Source: Streptomyces sp. NBC_01262 (lineage in GTDB: Bacteria; Actinomycetota; Actinomycetes; Streptomycetales; Streptomycetaceae). From it: 64,000 nt of DNA. Under the pieces are notes generated by a model. It did no database searches and had not been told where the DNA came from. It worked only from the letters and a program-made list of their open reading frames with translations. The translations under genes and the position numbers were made by a program. Below are positions 16,879-26,794 of this stretch, in pieces; within the stretch, counting starts at the first letter, position 1; each line of letters starts with the position of its first letter. The stretch is from contig NZ_CP108462.1 in assembly GCF_036226365.1 (NCBI RefSeq), positions 7,286,501-7,350,500 of the forward strand. The letters run 5' to 3'.

Positions 16879-18375
16879 GTGTCAATCAGCCAGGACGACA
16901 GCCGACCGATGATGAGCCGGCGCAGCGTGCTGCGGATCACCGGCGCGGCCACCGTGGCCGCCGGCCTCGGGACGGCCGCTGTCGCCGCCGCCTCTTCCGC
17001 GACCGCCGCTCCCGCCTTCGCACATCCGGGAATGCTGCACACGCAGGCCGACTTCGACCGTATGGCGGCCAAGGTGAAAGCGGGCACCGGGCTCTGGAAG
17101 CAGGGCTACGCCAAACTGGCGGCCAACCCGCGCGGGCTGAGCACCTGGAAGGCGAATCCGCTCGCGACGGTGATCCGCGGCGCCGACGGCGACAACGTCA
17201 CCACACTCGCCTTCGACATCCACGCCGCATACCAGAACGCCCTGCGCTGGAAGGTCACCGGCGACACCGCCCACGCGGATGCCGCCCGCGACATCCTCAA
17301 CGCCTGGTCGGCCAAGCTCACCACACTCGACGGCAGCGCCGACCGGTTCATCGCGGCGGGTATCCACGGCTACCAGTTCGCGAACGCCGCGGAGATCATG
17401 CGCGGCTACGCCGGCTTCGACCTGGCCCGGTTCAAGAAGATGATGCTCAACATCTTCTACCCGATGAGCAGCAGCTTCCTCGCCAAGCACAACGGCGCGT
17501 ACGACACCAACTACTGGAGCAGCTGGGACCTGCTGAGCGTGGCGTGCGTGCTGGCCGTCGGCATCCTCTGCGACGACCAGGCCAAGGTCGACGAGGCCGT
17601 CACATACTTCAAGACCGGCAAGGGCCTTGGCTCCATCAAGAACGCCATCCCGTACCTCCACCCCGGAGGCCTCGGGCAGCGGGTGGAGGTCGGCCGCGAC
17701 CAGGGCCACGCCCTGCTGAGCGTCGGCCTGCTCGGCACCATCTGCGAGATGGCCTGGAACCAGGGCATCGACCTGTACGGCTACGACGACAACCGCGTCC
17801 TCAAGGGCGTCGAGTACGCCGCCAAGTGGAACCTGGGCCATGACGTCCCCTTCACCGCCTGGACCTGGAACTACGGCGCGCCCGGCGTCTGGTCGGGATC
17901 GCAGACCCTCACGAAGGCGTCCGAGAGCGGCCGGGGCGGAGTGCGCCCGATCTGGGAGAGCCTCTACAACCACTACGTCAACCGCCGCGGCCTCGACGCG
18001 CCGTACGTGAGCGCCATCGCCGCCACGGTCAGGCCCGAGGGCGGCGGCGGGGACTACGGAACCGGCGGCGGCCTCGACCACCTCGGCTTCGGCACCCTGG
18101 CCTTCACCAGAGCCAAGGCAATCGTCTCCGCCACCACACCGGTTCCGTCCGTGAGTACGTCCGAAACGGCGACCTCCACGGACACTGGCGCCGCGACGGC
18201 CACCGCGACCCTCACCGCCGACGCCTCCGGCGGAACCCAGCCGCAGGGCGGCCGGGGCGACGACCTCGCCGCCACCGGCACGGGCGGCATCACCGCCGTA
18301 GCCGCCACCGGCGTCCTCGCCATCGCGGGCGGCTTCATCGCCCTGCGCCGCAGGGGCACCCGCGGCAGCAGCTGA
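16879..18375 (+). CDS. secreted alginate-lyase-like protein with LAxTG cell-wall anchor
   Basis: 498 residues from GTG 16879 (AGGAG 8 nt upstream). A Tat-like signal (SRRSVLRITGAATVAAGLGTAAVAA) is followed by an alpha/alpha-barrel of the alginate-lyase type: HPGMLHTQADFDRMAAKV, IHGYQFANAAEIMRGYAGF, YDTNYWSSWDLLSVACVLAVG, EVGRDQGHALLSVGLLGTICEMAWNQG. The C-terminus has LAATG (463-467), a hydrophobic stretch and LRRRGTRG, the layout recognised by Streptomyces class E sortases. The protein is therefore probably wall-anchored. The substrate is not certain; acidic or neutral polysaccharide is possible. It shares a 199-bp divergent promoter region with the AbfB sigma factor. Confidence 0.82.
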   Translation: MSISQDDSRPMMSRRSVLRITGAATVAAGLGTAAVAAASSATAAPAFAHPGMLHTQADFDRMAAKVKAGTGLWKQGYAKLAANPRGLSTWKANPLATVIRGADGDNVTTLAFDIHAAYQNALRWKVTGDTAHADAARDILNAWSAKLTTLDGSADRFIAAGIHGYQFANAAEIMRGYAGFDLARFKKMMLNIFYPMSSSFLAKHNGAYDTNYWSSWDLLSVACVLAVGILCDDQAKVDEAVTYFKTGKGLGSIKNAIPYLHPGGLGQRVEVGRDQGHALLSVGLLGTICEMAWNQGIDLYGYDDNRVLKGVEYAAKWNLGHDVPFTAWTWNYGAPGVWSGSQTLTKASESGRGGVRPIWESLYNHYVNRRGLDAPYVSAIAATVRPEGGGGDYGTGGGLDHLGFGTLAFTRAKAIVSATTPVPSVSTSETATSTDTGAATATATLTADASGGTQPQGGRGDDLAATGTGGITAVAATGVLAIAGGFIALRRRGTRGSS

Positions 18376-18472
18376 ACACGGCCCGACTTGGGCGGAACCA
18401 CAGGCGGGGGCGAGTCCTGGCACTGTCCTGCGCGGTGCGCAGCGACGGCGCCGACCCGCCCCAAGCTCGTAG

Positions 18473-18760
18473 GTGGGGCCAGCAGCCGTTCCCGAAACCA
18501 CCCGCCCGCAGGACGTCCAGGTCCTGAGCCCGCGCAAGAAGAACATCGCCGGTATGACCGCCCTCACCGCGGACAAGCCCCGGCACTACCACGGCGGAAC
18601 GTCCTTCCGGCTCGGCGACCGCGTCCAGCAGATCCGCAACACCCCTCACCGAGGCGAGGCGGGCGTCTTCAACGGCACCAGTGGCGCCATCACCGCCCTC
18701 AACTCCGAAGCCCACCAGCTCACCTTCACCGATGGTGAGCGCCAAGTACGGCGCGTACAG
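18473..18760 (+). pseudogene. fragment of RecD2-like helicase
   Basis: One frame reads PQDVQVLSPRKKNIAGMTAL, then FRLGDRVQQIRNTPHRGEAG, VFNGTSGAITALNSEAHQLTF. This matches the short C-terminal beta-barrel region of RecD/TraA-type helicases (VxVLxPxxxGxxGxxxLN, FRVGDRVMQxRN, VFNGDxGxV). The ATPase motifs before and the VHKSQG motif after it are missing, and the frame becomes unrelated sequence after about 18750. No start codon with a ribosome binding site is seen. I read it as a remnant of a helicase gene. Confidence 0.6.
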
Positions 18761-19051
18761 GGGTCCGGTGGCGGCGTGGATCGCCACCTCGGCTTCCAAG
18801 GCGCGTGGCCAGGCCCCCGCAGGGTCGAGCAGGGGACCTGACGCCGCGTGGCGTTCTGAAGCAGCATCATGCTGGGCACTCCACGCTGCTCTTCAACATC
18901 CGGCCGGTGCTGTATCCAGCCCCCTCCCGCAGATCGAGCAGGGCCTCCGCCGCGGAAAAAGCCTCCTGGACCAGCACCTCCAGACCGGCGGGCAGCAGGT
19001 GCGCACGCCGGTCCGTCCGCGGATCGGGAACCAATGGTGGGCGTCAGGCCG
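18761..19051. other. gene-free stretch
   Basis: No credible gene, hairpin or repeat is recognised between the helicase remnant and the stop of the GH27 gene. A short minus-strand frame (DPRTDRRAHLLPAGLEVLVQ) has protein-like composition and may be another remnant; I cannot assign it. Confidence 0.4.
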
Positions 19052-21148
19052 TCAGTTGAGCGTCCACTGCTGGTTGGTCCCGCTGTTGCACGTCCACAGG
19101 TCGATTTTGGTCCCGTTGGCGGTGCCGTTGCTGACGGCGTCGAGGCAGAGGCCGGACAGGTTGTTGGTGATGGTGCCGTTGGAGTTGACGGTCCACTTCT
19201 GGTTGGTGCCGCCGGTGCAGTCCCAGATGATGACCTTCGTGCCGTTGGTGGTGCCGTTGTTGTCGGCGTCGAGGCACTTGTTGCCGTAGACCACGAGCTC
19301 GCTGCGCGAGGTGGATGTGAAGGTCTGGTTGTGTCCGCCGGCGCAGTCCCAGAGGGCGAGCTGGGTGGCGTTGGTGATCGAGTTCTTGGCGATGTCGAGG
19401 CAGCGGCTGGAGGCGGCCCCGATGATCTCGTTGCCGTTGGTGCCCGCGATGGCCTGGAGAAAGACGGCGTCGAGGTTGGGCGCCCAGCCGCTGCTGTTGG
19501 AGAACTTCATGGTGTTGGAGCCCTTGGCCATACCGACCAGCACGGAGACGGTGCCGGGAGTGGTCCAGGAGCCGGTCGGCGGGAACGAGACCACTGTGGG
19601 CTGCTGGCCGTTGACCTGGAGCGTCGCCGTACGGGCGGTGCTGTCGCCGTTGACGTAGGCGATGGTGGCGAGCTTCACGCCGGAGGCGGAGGCGCTGACG
19701 CCGTTGAAGGTCAGGGTGTTGGCGGAGCCGTTGCCGATCCAGCCGACCAGCGAGCCGTTGGAGCAGTTCGCGCAGGTGGCGGTGGCGGCGGCGCCGGCCA
19801 GGGTGTTGGAGGAGGACTCGGCCTCGTAGGTGGTGCCAGAGGCCTCGGTGCCGGAGACGGTGAGCAGCACCGCTTCGCCGGCCGGGACGCTGGTGGTGTA
19901 GCTCGTCGCGGAGCTGCCCGCGTCGGTCGCCGTCCATACGTTGCGCACGGAGGCGGAGGCCGTGGTCAGGCCCAGGTCGGCCCAGCGGGCGGTGATGTTG
20001 GCGGCGGCGGAGGTGCGGTTGAGGAGCAGGACGGCACGCTTGCCGGTGCCGGCCAGGACCTTGCTGTAGACCTGCAGGCCGGTGGTGTCCTCGGCGACCT
20101 TGACGCCCTGGAGGCCGCGGGCGTCCTGGTCGATGGCGATGACCTCGGAGTTGCCGAGGATGTCGGCGGTGGCGGTGGTCATGGTGGTGAGGTTGTTGCC
20201 GGCTATGAGCGGGGCGCCGGAGATCGCCCACAGGCCCATGTGGGTGCGGTTCTGGGCGGCGGTGAAGCCGCTGATGCCGACCATGAGCATGTCCGGGTCG
20301 TTGTAGTACCCGGTGTGCTGGGACGAGGGGTGCAGCGTCTTGTCGAAGTTGGCCAGCATGTTGGCCGTGGACGGGCTGTTGCCCCAGAAGAGGATGTCGG
20401 TGCTGGTGCGCCACATCGGGGCCGTGCCCGCGCCCCAGTTCCAGGGGTTGCCGGTGCCCCACTCGCAGAACGACAGGACCAGCTTGTGACCGGTGGTCGC
20501 GGTCGCGGCGTCGTTGGCGGTGCTGATCGCCTTGTACGTGGTCTCCTGGTCGAGGCCCTCGGCGTTGCCGCCGCACCAGTCGATCTTGACGAAGTCGTAG
20601 CCCCACTCCTGGAACGTCTGCATGTCCTGCTGGTAGTGGCCCTCGCTGCCGGTGTTGGGCGCCGCGGCTCTGGTGGTGGGGTAGTAGTAGCCGCAGCCGT
20701 TCAGGCCGGCGTCGGTGTAGATGCCCGCCTTCAGGCCCTTGCTGTGGATGTAGTCGGCCATGGCCTTCATGCCGCCGGGGAACAGGCTCTCGTCGGTGAC
20801 GATCTTGCCGTTGCTGTCGCGGGCGCCCTGCCACCAGCCGTCGTCGATATTGACGTAGTTGTAGCCCTTGGCGGCCAGCCCGGAGGAGACCAGGGCGTCG
20901 GCCTGGGCCTTGATGGTGGCGTAGTCGATGCTGCTGGCGAAGCTGTTCCAGGAGGCCCAGCCCATCGGTGCCGGCGTGACCGCGACCTGGTTGGTGGTCA
21001 CCGCGACCGGCTCGGTCCGGCCGAGGTCCGCCGACGGTGTCCGGCCACCGCCCATGGCCACGAACCCGGCGAGAGCCAGGGCGAGGACTAGCGTCCGTAC
21101 GGCGACAGGTCTTGTCCAGCGGGTCACGGCGGTTCTCCCTGATGACAT
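19052..21148 (-). CDS. secreted GH27 alpha-galactosidase with CBM35-like and ricin-B (CBM13) domains
   Basis: 698 residues from ATG 21148; the frame extends 48 codons upstream but with no signal peptide there. After a signal sequence, the GH27 barrel opens PMGWASWNSFASSIDY. The nucleophile is the Asp in FVKIDWCGG and the acid/base Asp is in YYNDPDMLMVG. Then follow the beta-sandwich with LLNRTSAAANITARW, a CBM35-like module (TYEAESSSNTLAGAA, NTMKFSNSSGWAPNLDAVFLQ), and a C-terminal ricin-type trefoil (SSRCLDIAKNSITNATQLALWDC, KCLDADNNGTTNGTKV, LCLDAVSNGTANGTKIDLW). It should release terminal alpha-galactose from plant-type polymers outside the cell. It is divergent from a LacI gene with a 16-bp operator in its 5' leader. 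Confidence 0.92.
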   Translation of the reverse strand: MSSGRTAVTRWTRPVAVRTLVLALALAGFVAMGGGRTPSADLGRTEPVAVTTNQVAVTPAPMGWASWNSFASSIDYATIKAQADALVSSGLAAKGYNYVNIDDGWWQGARDSNGKIVTDESLFPGGMKAMADYIHSKGLKAGIYTDAGLNGCGYYYPTTRAAAPNTGSEGHYQQDMQTFQEWGYDFVKIDWCGGNAEGLDQETTYKAISTANDAATATTGHKLVLSFCEWGTGNPWNWGAGTAPMWRTSTDILFWGNSPSTANMLANFDKTLHPSSQHTGYYNDPDMLMVGISGFTAAQNRTHMGLWAISGAPLIAGNNLTTMTTATADILGNSEVIAIDQDARGLQGVKVAEDTTGLQVYSKVLAGTGKRAVLLLNRTSAAANITARWADLGLTTASASVRNVWTATDAGSSATSYTTSVPAGEAVLLTVSGTEASGTTYEAESSSNTLAGAAATATCANCSNGSLVGWIGNGSANTLTFNGVSASASGVKLATIAYVNGDSTARTATLQVNGQQPTVVSFPPTGSWTTPGTVSVLVGMAKGSNTMKFSNSSGWAPNLDAVFLQAIAGTNGNEIIGAASSRCLDIAKNSITNATQLALWDCAGGHNQTFTSTSRSELVVYGNKCLDADNNGTTNGTKVIIWDCTGGTNQKWTVNSNGTITNNLSGLCLDAVSNGTANGTKIDLWTCNSGTNQQWTLN

Positions 21149-21184
21149 GGAAGCAACCCTTTCCTTACGAGCGACGGGCGCGAA

Positions 21185-21200
21185 AATGTTACCGTTCACA
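21185..21200. promoter_or_regulatory. putative LacI-family operator, GH27 side
   Basis: AATGTTACCGTTCACA lies 37 bp upstream of the GH27 start. Its inner 14 bp (TGTTACCGTTCACA) form an imperfect palindrome. The exact reverse complement recurs at 21351-21366 on the regulator side. Confidence 0.65.
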
Positions 21201-21350
21201 ATCCTGTCTCCAGGGGGCTCGGTGACAGGCGGTATGGCGGTAGAAGGCGCAGCAAGGCGTGTACCAGGGAAGCTGTAAGGCCGACCCCGCACGCAGACCC
21301 TCTACACGCCACCGATATCGGGCGTTAACGTGTCGGTGACGCAGGGGTAG

Positions 21351-21366
21351 TGTGAACGGTAACATT
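21351..21366. promoter_or_regulatory. putative LacI-family operator, regulator side
   Basis: TGTGAACGGTAACATT, the exact reverse complement of the site at 21185-21200, 115 bp upstream of the LacI start. Two matching sites between divergent genes suggest joint repression or autoregulation. Confidence 0.65.
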
Positions 21367-21480
21367 CCGTTCTCGCAATACTTCGCGTGGAACTTTCTCC
21401 TGGCGTCCCGTCGGGCGATCCGGCCACGTGGCTCGGCTCGGAGGTGGCCGGAGAAGCTCGTCACCGCCGGCGGGTACGGT

Positions 21481-22611
21481 ATGGCCGTCGATCCCGACTC
21501 CGAGCGGAGAGCCGTCCCCACCATGCAGGAAGCGACCCCCGCCCCCCGCTCCGCCGGGGGACCGCAGGCTCCGGCGACCGCCGTGAGCATCCGGGACGTC
21601 GCCAGGGAGGCAGGCGTGTCCCACCAGACCGTCTCCCGGGTCGTCAACGGCCACCCCCGGGTCAAGGAGTCGACCCGGGCCCGGGTCCTGGAGGTCATCG
21701 CCGAGATGGGCTACACGCCCAACCGGATGGCCCGGGCACTGGCCGGCGGTGCGGTGCGCTCGGTGACCGTACTGACCTCCGACACCTCCCTGTACGGTGC
21801 CTCGACGACCCTGAAGGGCATCGAGGAGGCGGCGAGGGCGGCCGACTTCACGGTCGGGATCAGCGTGCTCGACATCGGCTCGGCCCAGCAGTCCGCGGAT
21901 GTCGCGGCCCGGGTCAGCCGGCCGGGGGAGGCGGTGCTGGTGATCGCCTTCGACGCGGCGGGCGTACGGGCATGGCAGGCACTGCCCGCCGGGTTCCCGG
22001 CAGCGGCGGCGGTGGAACGCCCCGAGGACGGCCGCCCCGGCGACCGGCCCGAGCTCTGGCTGGACGACCGGGCCGCCGCCGCTCAGGCCACCCGTTATCT
22101 CCTCGGCCTCGGCCACGAGAGCGTGCACTACCTGGCGATCCCGTCCTCCACCACCCGCATCGGCCAGCGCACCGAGGGCTGGCGCGACGCCCTGCGGGCG
22201 GCCGGCAAGCCCCTCCCGGAACCGCTGAACGCCGGCTGGGGCCCCCGCTCCGGCTACCTCGTCGCCCGCTCGCTGCTGGCCGACCCGTCGGTCACGGCCG
22301 TGCTCTGCGGCAACGACGACCTGGCACTCGGCGTACTGCGCGCGGCCAGGGAGGCGGGCCGTGACGTACCGGGCGACCTGAGCGTGGTGGGCTTCGACGA
22401 CGCCCCCCACGCCGCCTACGCACACCCCGCCCTGACCACCGTGCGCCTCGACTTCGAAGGCCTCGGCCGGGGCTGCTTCGGCCTGCTCCACCGTCTCCTC
22501 GAACCCGAAACAGCCCCGGCCCTGCCCCTGTGGGCCGAGCCGGAACTCATCGTGCGGGAGAGCAGCGGCCCGGCTCCGCTGCGGCGGGACCAGCCCCCCG
22601 ACGGGCCCTGA
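21481..22611 (+). CDS. LacI-family transcriptional regulator
   Basis: 376 residues from ATG 21481; the frame is open from 21352 but the upstream part overlaps the operator. The helix-turn-helix is SIRDVAREAGVSHQTVSRVVNGHPRVKESTRARV, followed by the hinge YTPNRMARALAGG. The periplasmic-binding-like effector domain follows, with AVLCGNDDLALGVLRAAREAGRDVPGDLSVVGFDDAP and HPALTTVRLDFEGLGR. It probably represses the divergent GH27 gene until a galactoside or breakdown sugar is bound. This is inferred from the paired operators and orientation. The effector is unknown. Confidence 0.9.
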   Translation: MAVDPDSERRAVPTMQEATPAPRSAGGPQAPATAVSIRDVAREAGVSHQTVSRVVNGHPRVKESTRARVLEVIAEMGYTPNRMARALAGGAVRSVTVLTSDTSLYGASTTLKGIEEAARAADFTVGISVLDIGSAQQSADVAARVSRPGEAVLVIAFDAAGVRAWQALPAGFPAAAAVERPEDGRPGDRPELWLDDRAAAAQATRYLLGLGHESVHYLAIPSSTTRIGQRTEGWRDALRAAGKPLPEPLNAGWGPRSGYLVARSLLADPSVTAVLCGNDDLALGVLRAAREAGRDVPGDLSVVGFDDAPHAAYAHPALTTVRLDFEGLGRGCFGLLHRLLEPETAPALPLWAEPELIVRESSGPAPLRRDQPPDGP

Positions 22612-22882
22612 TCGGCCGCGGTCGTCGCGGTGCCGAGCAGTCGCACGACGCTGCCGTAGGACCCTGGATCTTACGTTGTGAAAATGGTCCCGCTCACTCG
22701 CCGCTGCGGCGGTTGTTCCACGGCGAGGAAGCGGTTGACGCCGCGCAGTGCGGTGGCGGACGTCCTGGTGGAGCGCCCGCAGGGGGCTGGGTCCGGCCGG
22801 AGTTCGACACTCACGTCTCCAGCGCTGGAGGGCCGCGCGAGCGTGGTCGCCAACGTGGGCACCTTGCCGGGCGGCGCGCGGG

Positions 22883-25800
22883 TCAGGGGAGTTGTGGGCG
22901 GGTGCAGAGCGGCTGGTAGGGCTTCTCGGGGAGGTACGTCTGCCAGTCGGCTCGGGAGAGGGCGGCGTCACCGGTACGGCGGCAGACTGCTGCGACGAGT
23001 TGGCGTGGGGCGATCGGGTAGCGCTGGAGGGGCACGTGGGCGCTGGTGGCGAGCAGGGTGTCGTTGCCTGGGCTGAAGGCGATGGAGTTGATCGCCTCGC
23101 CGGGGGTCGGCAGGTCCTGGCCCACCTGCGCCAGGGCGGTGGTGTCCCACAGTTGCAGGGTGCCCGCCTGCCCGGCTGCGGCCAACAGGTGTCCGTCATG
23201 GGAGAAGGCCAGCGCGAGCACGGGCTCTGGTACGCCGTGCTGGCTGCCGGTGAAGGTGCCCGCATACGTCCCGAGCCGGCGCTGGGCCGCGCCGTTCCAG
23301 ATGGTGATGCGTCCCTCCATGTCCCCAACGGCCAGGTAGCGTCCGTCGCCGCTGAAGGCGAGCGCGGTGATGGCGCTGCCCTGGTTGAGGATCCGGGTGG
23401 TGACCGGCCCGGCCGGCACGGGGGCCAGCTGTTCGAAGGAGGTGGCGAGAAACCGTCCGTCGGGCCGGAGTGCCAACGCGATTCCGGAGATCCCGGAGAG
23501 GGTGCCGATGCGTACGCGTCGGCGGGTGTCCCACCGCTCCGTGGTGTACACCGCCGCGGGGTCCCCGCCGTCGGGCATCCGACCGACGAGCAGGATCCTG
23601 CCGCCCGGGCCTAGCGCGATCCCGAGCGACGGCTGACCGGGAAGGTCCAGCCGGGTGGCACGCCGAGCCGGCACGTCATACACGACGTACGGCTGGGCCG
23701 CGGTGTGCAGGTCGCTGCCGATGCCGAAGGCGAAGGCGCCGCTGTCCGGGCTGAACGCCAGGTTCGGGCTGTGGTCGGATTCGTCCGCCTGACCTGACGA
23801 GGGCGGCGGCAACGGCAAGGTGGTGTCGTTGAGGACGTGTCCGTGGCGCAGGTCGGTGAGGACGAAACGGAACCCGTTGGACGTGCGCTGGGCGGTGCCG
23901 AGCAGGGAGCCGTCCGGGCTGAGGAGGCTCGCGTCCAGGCGAGTGGTGTGCCAGTCGGCATCCACCGTCGCATCCACGTCCAGCGAGCGGACGGTCGCGT
24001 TGTCCAGGAAGCGCAGCAGGTGGCTGCGCGGATCCCACCTGAGCTGGTCGGCCATCTCGTTGGCCAGCGGGTAGCGGGCCACCGGGGCGTGCGGCTCGCT
24101 GAGCCGCCAGATCACGATCTGGTCGCCGGCCCCGGCGGCCAGGAACCGTCCGTCCGGGCTGTAGGCGATCTCGTTGAGCCCGTCCTGCAGCAGGGATTGG
24201 AGCTCTGTTCGGTTGGCGATGGACCAGATCCGCACCCCGCTGCTCGAGGTGGCCGCCAGTTCGCGGCCGTCCGGGCTGAACGCGAGAGAGCCGTCGGTGC
24301 AGTCGGCCTGCCCGCTGTCCCAGGGGCCGGTGAGCCGCTGCTGCCGTTTGACGTCCCACAGCTGGGGCGGCTGCCCTTCCGAGCAGATTGCCACCATGCG
24401 GTCGCCCGGGCCGGCGACGGCGACCGGAGCACCTGTTGTGGGTCGCCGGAGCAGCGTCCGCCCGCTGGTTGCATCGCGCAGCTCGGCCGATGGGGGAGTG
24501 CTGCCCATCTGCTGCACGACGAGGGTCCGTCCGCTGGGTCCGAAGCTCTCGACCATGGCGTCCCTCTCCAGCGCGGTCCCGGTCGGCCGCCCGGTGGCCA
24601 GGTCCCACAGGCGTGTGCCCTGGTAGGTGGCGAGGGCGAGGGTCCGGGCGTCGGGGCTGAGGGTGGGAACGGCCGTGGTGCCGGGGTAGGCACCCGGATA
24701 GCTGAACCGTGAGATTCGGTGCTGGGTGGCGACGTCCCAGCTCTGCACGGTGCTGCTGGTCACGCTGATCAGCGTGCGGCCGTCCGCACTGAGCAGCCGG
24801 CTGGTATCGGGATCGGTGAAGGCTTCCTGCTCTCGTTGCGCCCAGGCGCCGAGCAGTGCGGAACGGGACTCGGCGAGGTCGGCCGTCCGCCAGGCGGCGA
24901 CGCCGAGCAGCATGGCCTGCTGGGGATTGGTGACACGCTGGTTGGCCGCGGCCGAGGCAACCCGCCGGGCCAGCGTCGAAGTTCGTTCGCGCGTCGCGGT
25001 GTTGTTCTGCTGCCAGGCGATCAGGCCGGCGCACGCCGCCAGGACCAGCAGTGCGGTGAGGGCCGCACCAAGGATCCGCAGCCTCCTGGAGATGCGCGCC
25101 GACGTCTGTCTTTCCAGGGCGCGATGGGCCGTGCCGGCGGCCAGGAATGTGCGTTCCAGCGTGGTGAGTCCACCGCTGTGGATGTCGGCGCGGAAGATCT
25201 CCTCGGCGGTGGCCAGCCGCTCCCCCCGGTACAGGGCACCGGGGTCCTTGCCCAGTTTCTCCCACTCCTGAGCGGCCTGGGTTAGCCGGCGGTGCCGTCG
25301 CAGGCGCTCGCGGTCCTCGTCGATCCAGGACCGCAGCCGCTGCCAGCCGTCGATCAGCGCCTCGTGGGCGAGTTCGACCGCCCCGTCGTCCAGGACGAGC
25401 AGCCGGGCCTGAGCCAGAGCGTCGAGCACCAGGGCCGTGTCGGCATCCCGGCCGGATTCCAGCTCCGCAGGCTCGATGCGGCGGCGCGTGTCCGGTGCCC
25501 CGTCACCGGGGGCGATGAGCCGCAGCAGGATGTGGCGGGCGATCCGGGCCTGGCCGGGGGTGAACCGGGAGTAGACGTCCTCCGCGGTGGTGGCGATCGC
25601 GCCGTGCAGACCGCCGGACGCCCGGTAGGCGGCCAGGGTCAGCATCTTGCCCTGCCGGCGGCGCCAGGTCTCCAGCATCGCCTGGGAGAGCATGGGCAGG
25701 CTACCCGGCTGCTCGGCCACCTCACTGACCAGCGCGGCGGTCAGCGCCCGTTCCACAGTGAGCCCGGCTGCCGCCGCCGGCCCGGTGATCGCCTCCCGGA

Positions 25801-26609
25801 CCTCCTGCGCATTCATGGGCCCGACCAGGAGATGGGCCTCGCGCAGCGCCGCGGCCAGTTGGCGGTGCTCGGCGCAGTGGCCGTAGAAGTCCGCACGCAG
25901 TGCGAGGACCACCCGCGTCCCGCTGTCCGGCTCGCGCGCGGCCAGCAGCAGCTCGATGAAGTCGGTCCGCTCGCCCCGGTCCGCGCAGAGGGTGAACGCC
26001 CTCGAACTGGTCGACGATCACCAGGGTGTCTGCGGCTCCGCCTGCCCGGTCCGGCTTCAGCAGACCGGCGTGGGTGCGCATGGGGTGCTCGCCGGGGGTG
26101 AGGACCCGGATCGCCGCCGGGCGCAGGCGCGGTGCTCGCGCCTCGCGCAGCCGTGGGATCAACCCGGCGCGCAGCAGCGAGGACTTCCCGCTGCCGGAAG
26201 CGCCGAGCAGGGCGCTGAACCGCTCGCGTTCCACCAGGTCCAGCAGTTCGGCGACGAGCCGGTCCCGGCCGAAGAACCAGCCCCGGTCGGTGGTCTCGAA
26301 CCGGAACAGGCCGCGGTAGGGCGGGTGGATACCCTCCTCGCCAGCGGCCTCCTCGGACGCCTGACGCCAGCGCTGCTCCCACTCGGCGGCATTCCCGCCG
26401 CACGCCTCGACGTATCCGAGGAGGGCCTGGAGGGTCGGCAGCTGGACGCCTGCGGCCGCGCGGGCGAGTGTTGCCACCGAATGGGGCACCTGGCCGGCCA
26501 TCTCCCGGTAGGTAGGGCCGCCGGCCTCCTTGCGCAGCTCGCGCAGTTCGTGGGCAAGTCGCGCGGCCGGACCGGCCTCGGGATCCACCGGATTCTCCAG
26601 ACGTCCCAT
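22883..26609 (-). pseudogene. HTH-STAND NTPase with WD40 repeats, frameshifted
   Basis: From ATG 26609 (GAGAGG upstream) the protein has an Xre-like N-terminus (LAHELRELRKEAGGPTYREMA). It continues with the nSTAND-type segment YRGLFRFETTDRGWFFGRDRL, P-loop LLGASGSGKSSLLRAGLIP, and Walker B LVIVDQFE. At CCC 25999-26001 one extra base shifts the frame. Removing it restores E-A-F-T-L-C-A-D-R-G-E-R-T-D-F-I-E-L, joining smoothly to VLALRADFYGHCAEHRQ in the next frame. That frame runs about 1009 residues with a TM (LGAALTALLVLAACAGLIA) and many WD40-like blades (LAFSPDGREL, IAYSPDGRFLAAG). Intact, it would be about 1240 residues, a signalling ATPase. It is either a real pseudogene or a sequencing error. 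Confidence 0.8.
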
Positions 26610-26723
26610 CGGCCGCGCCTCTCCATGTGGTGCTCCAGCGAAACTCGCCGCAGCAGGGGGACGGGAGGTGAACGGCGCGTCACAGAAACAGCACAGCCAC
26701 GGCCCGCAGGGGCCCTGACCACG

Positions 26724-26767
26724 AGAGAGGCGGTCATCGGTCGTTGCCGACCGATGACCGCCTCTCT
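26724..26767. terminator. perfect 20-bp hairpin terminator downstream of the RIP gene
   Basis: Arms 26724-26743 and 26748-26767 pair perfectly over 20 bp around the tetraloop TTGC. The hairpin lies 28 bp after the RIP stop and 115 bp upstream of the STAND start. It probably ends the toxin-pair transcript and insulates the next gene. Confidence 0.8.
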
Positions 26768-26794
26768 CCCTGTGCAATCGGGGGAAGTGCTCCG

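Noticed and set aside
18869..21091. 740-codon plus-strand open frame opposite the GH27 gene
   Set aside because: Glycine/valine-rich antisense shadow; the GH27 gene on the other strand has all catalytic motifs.
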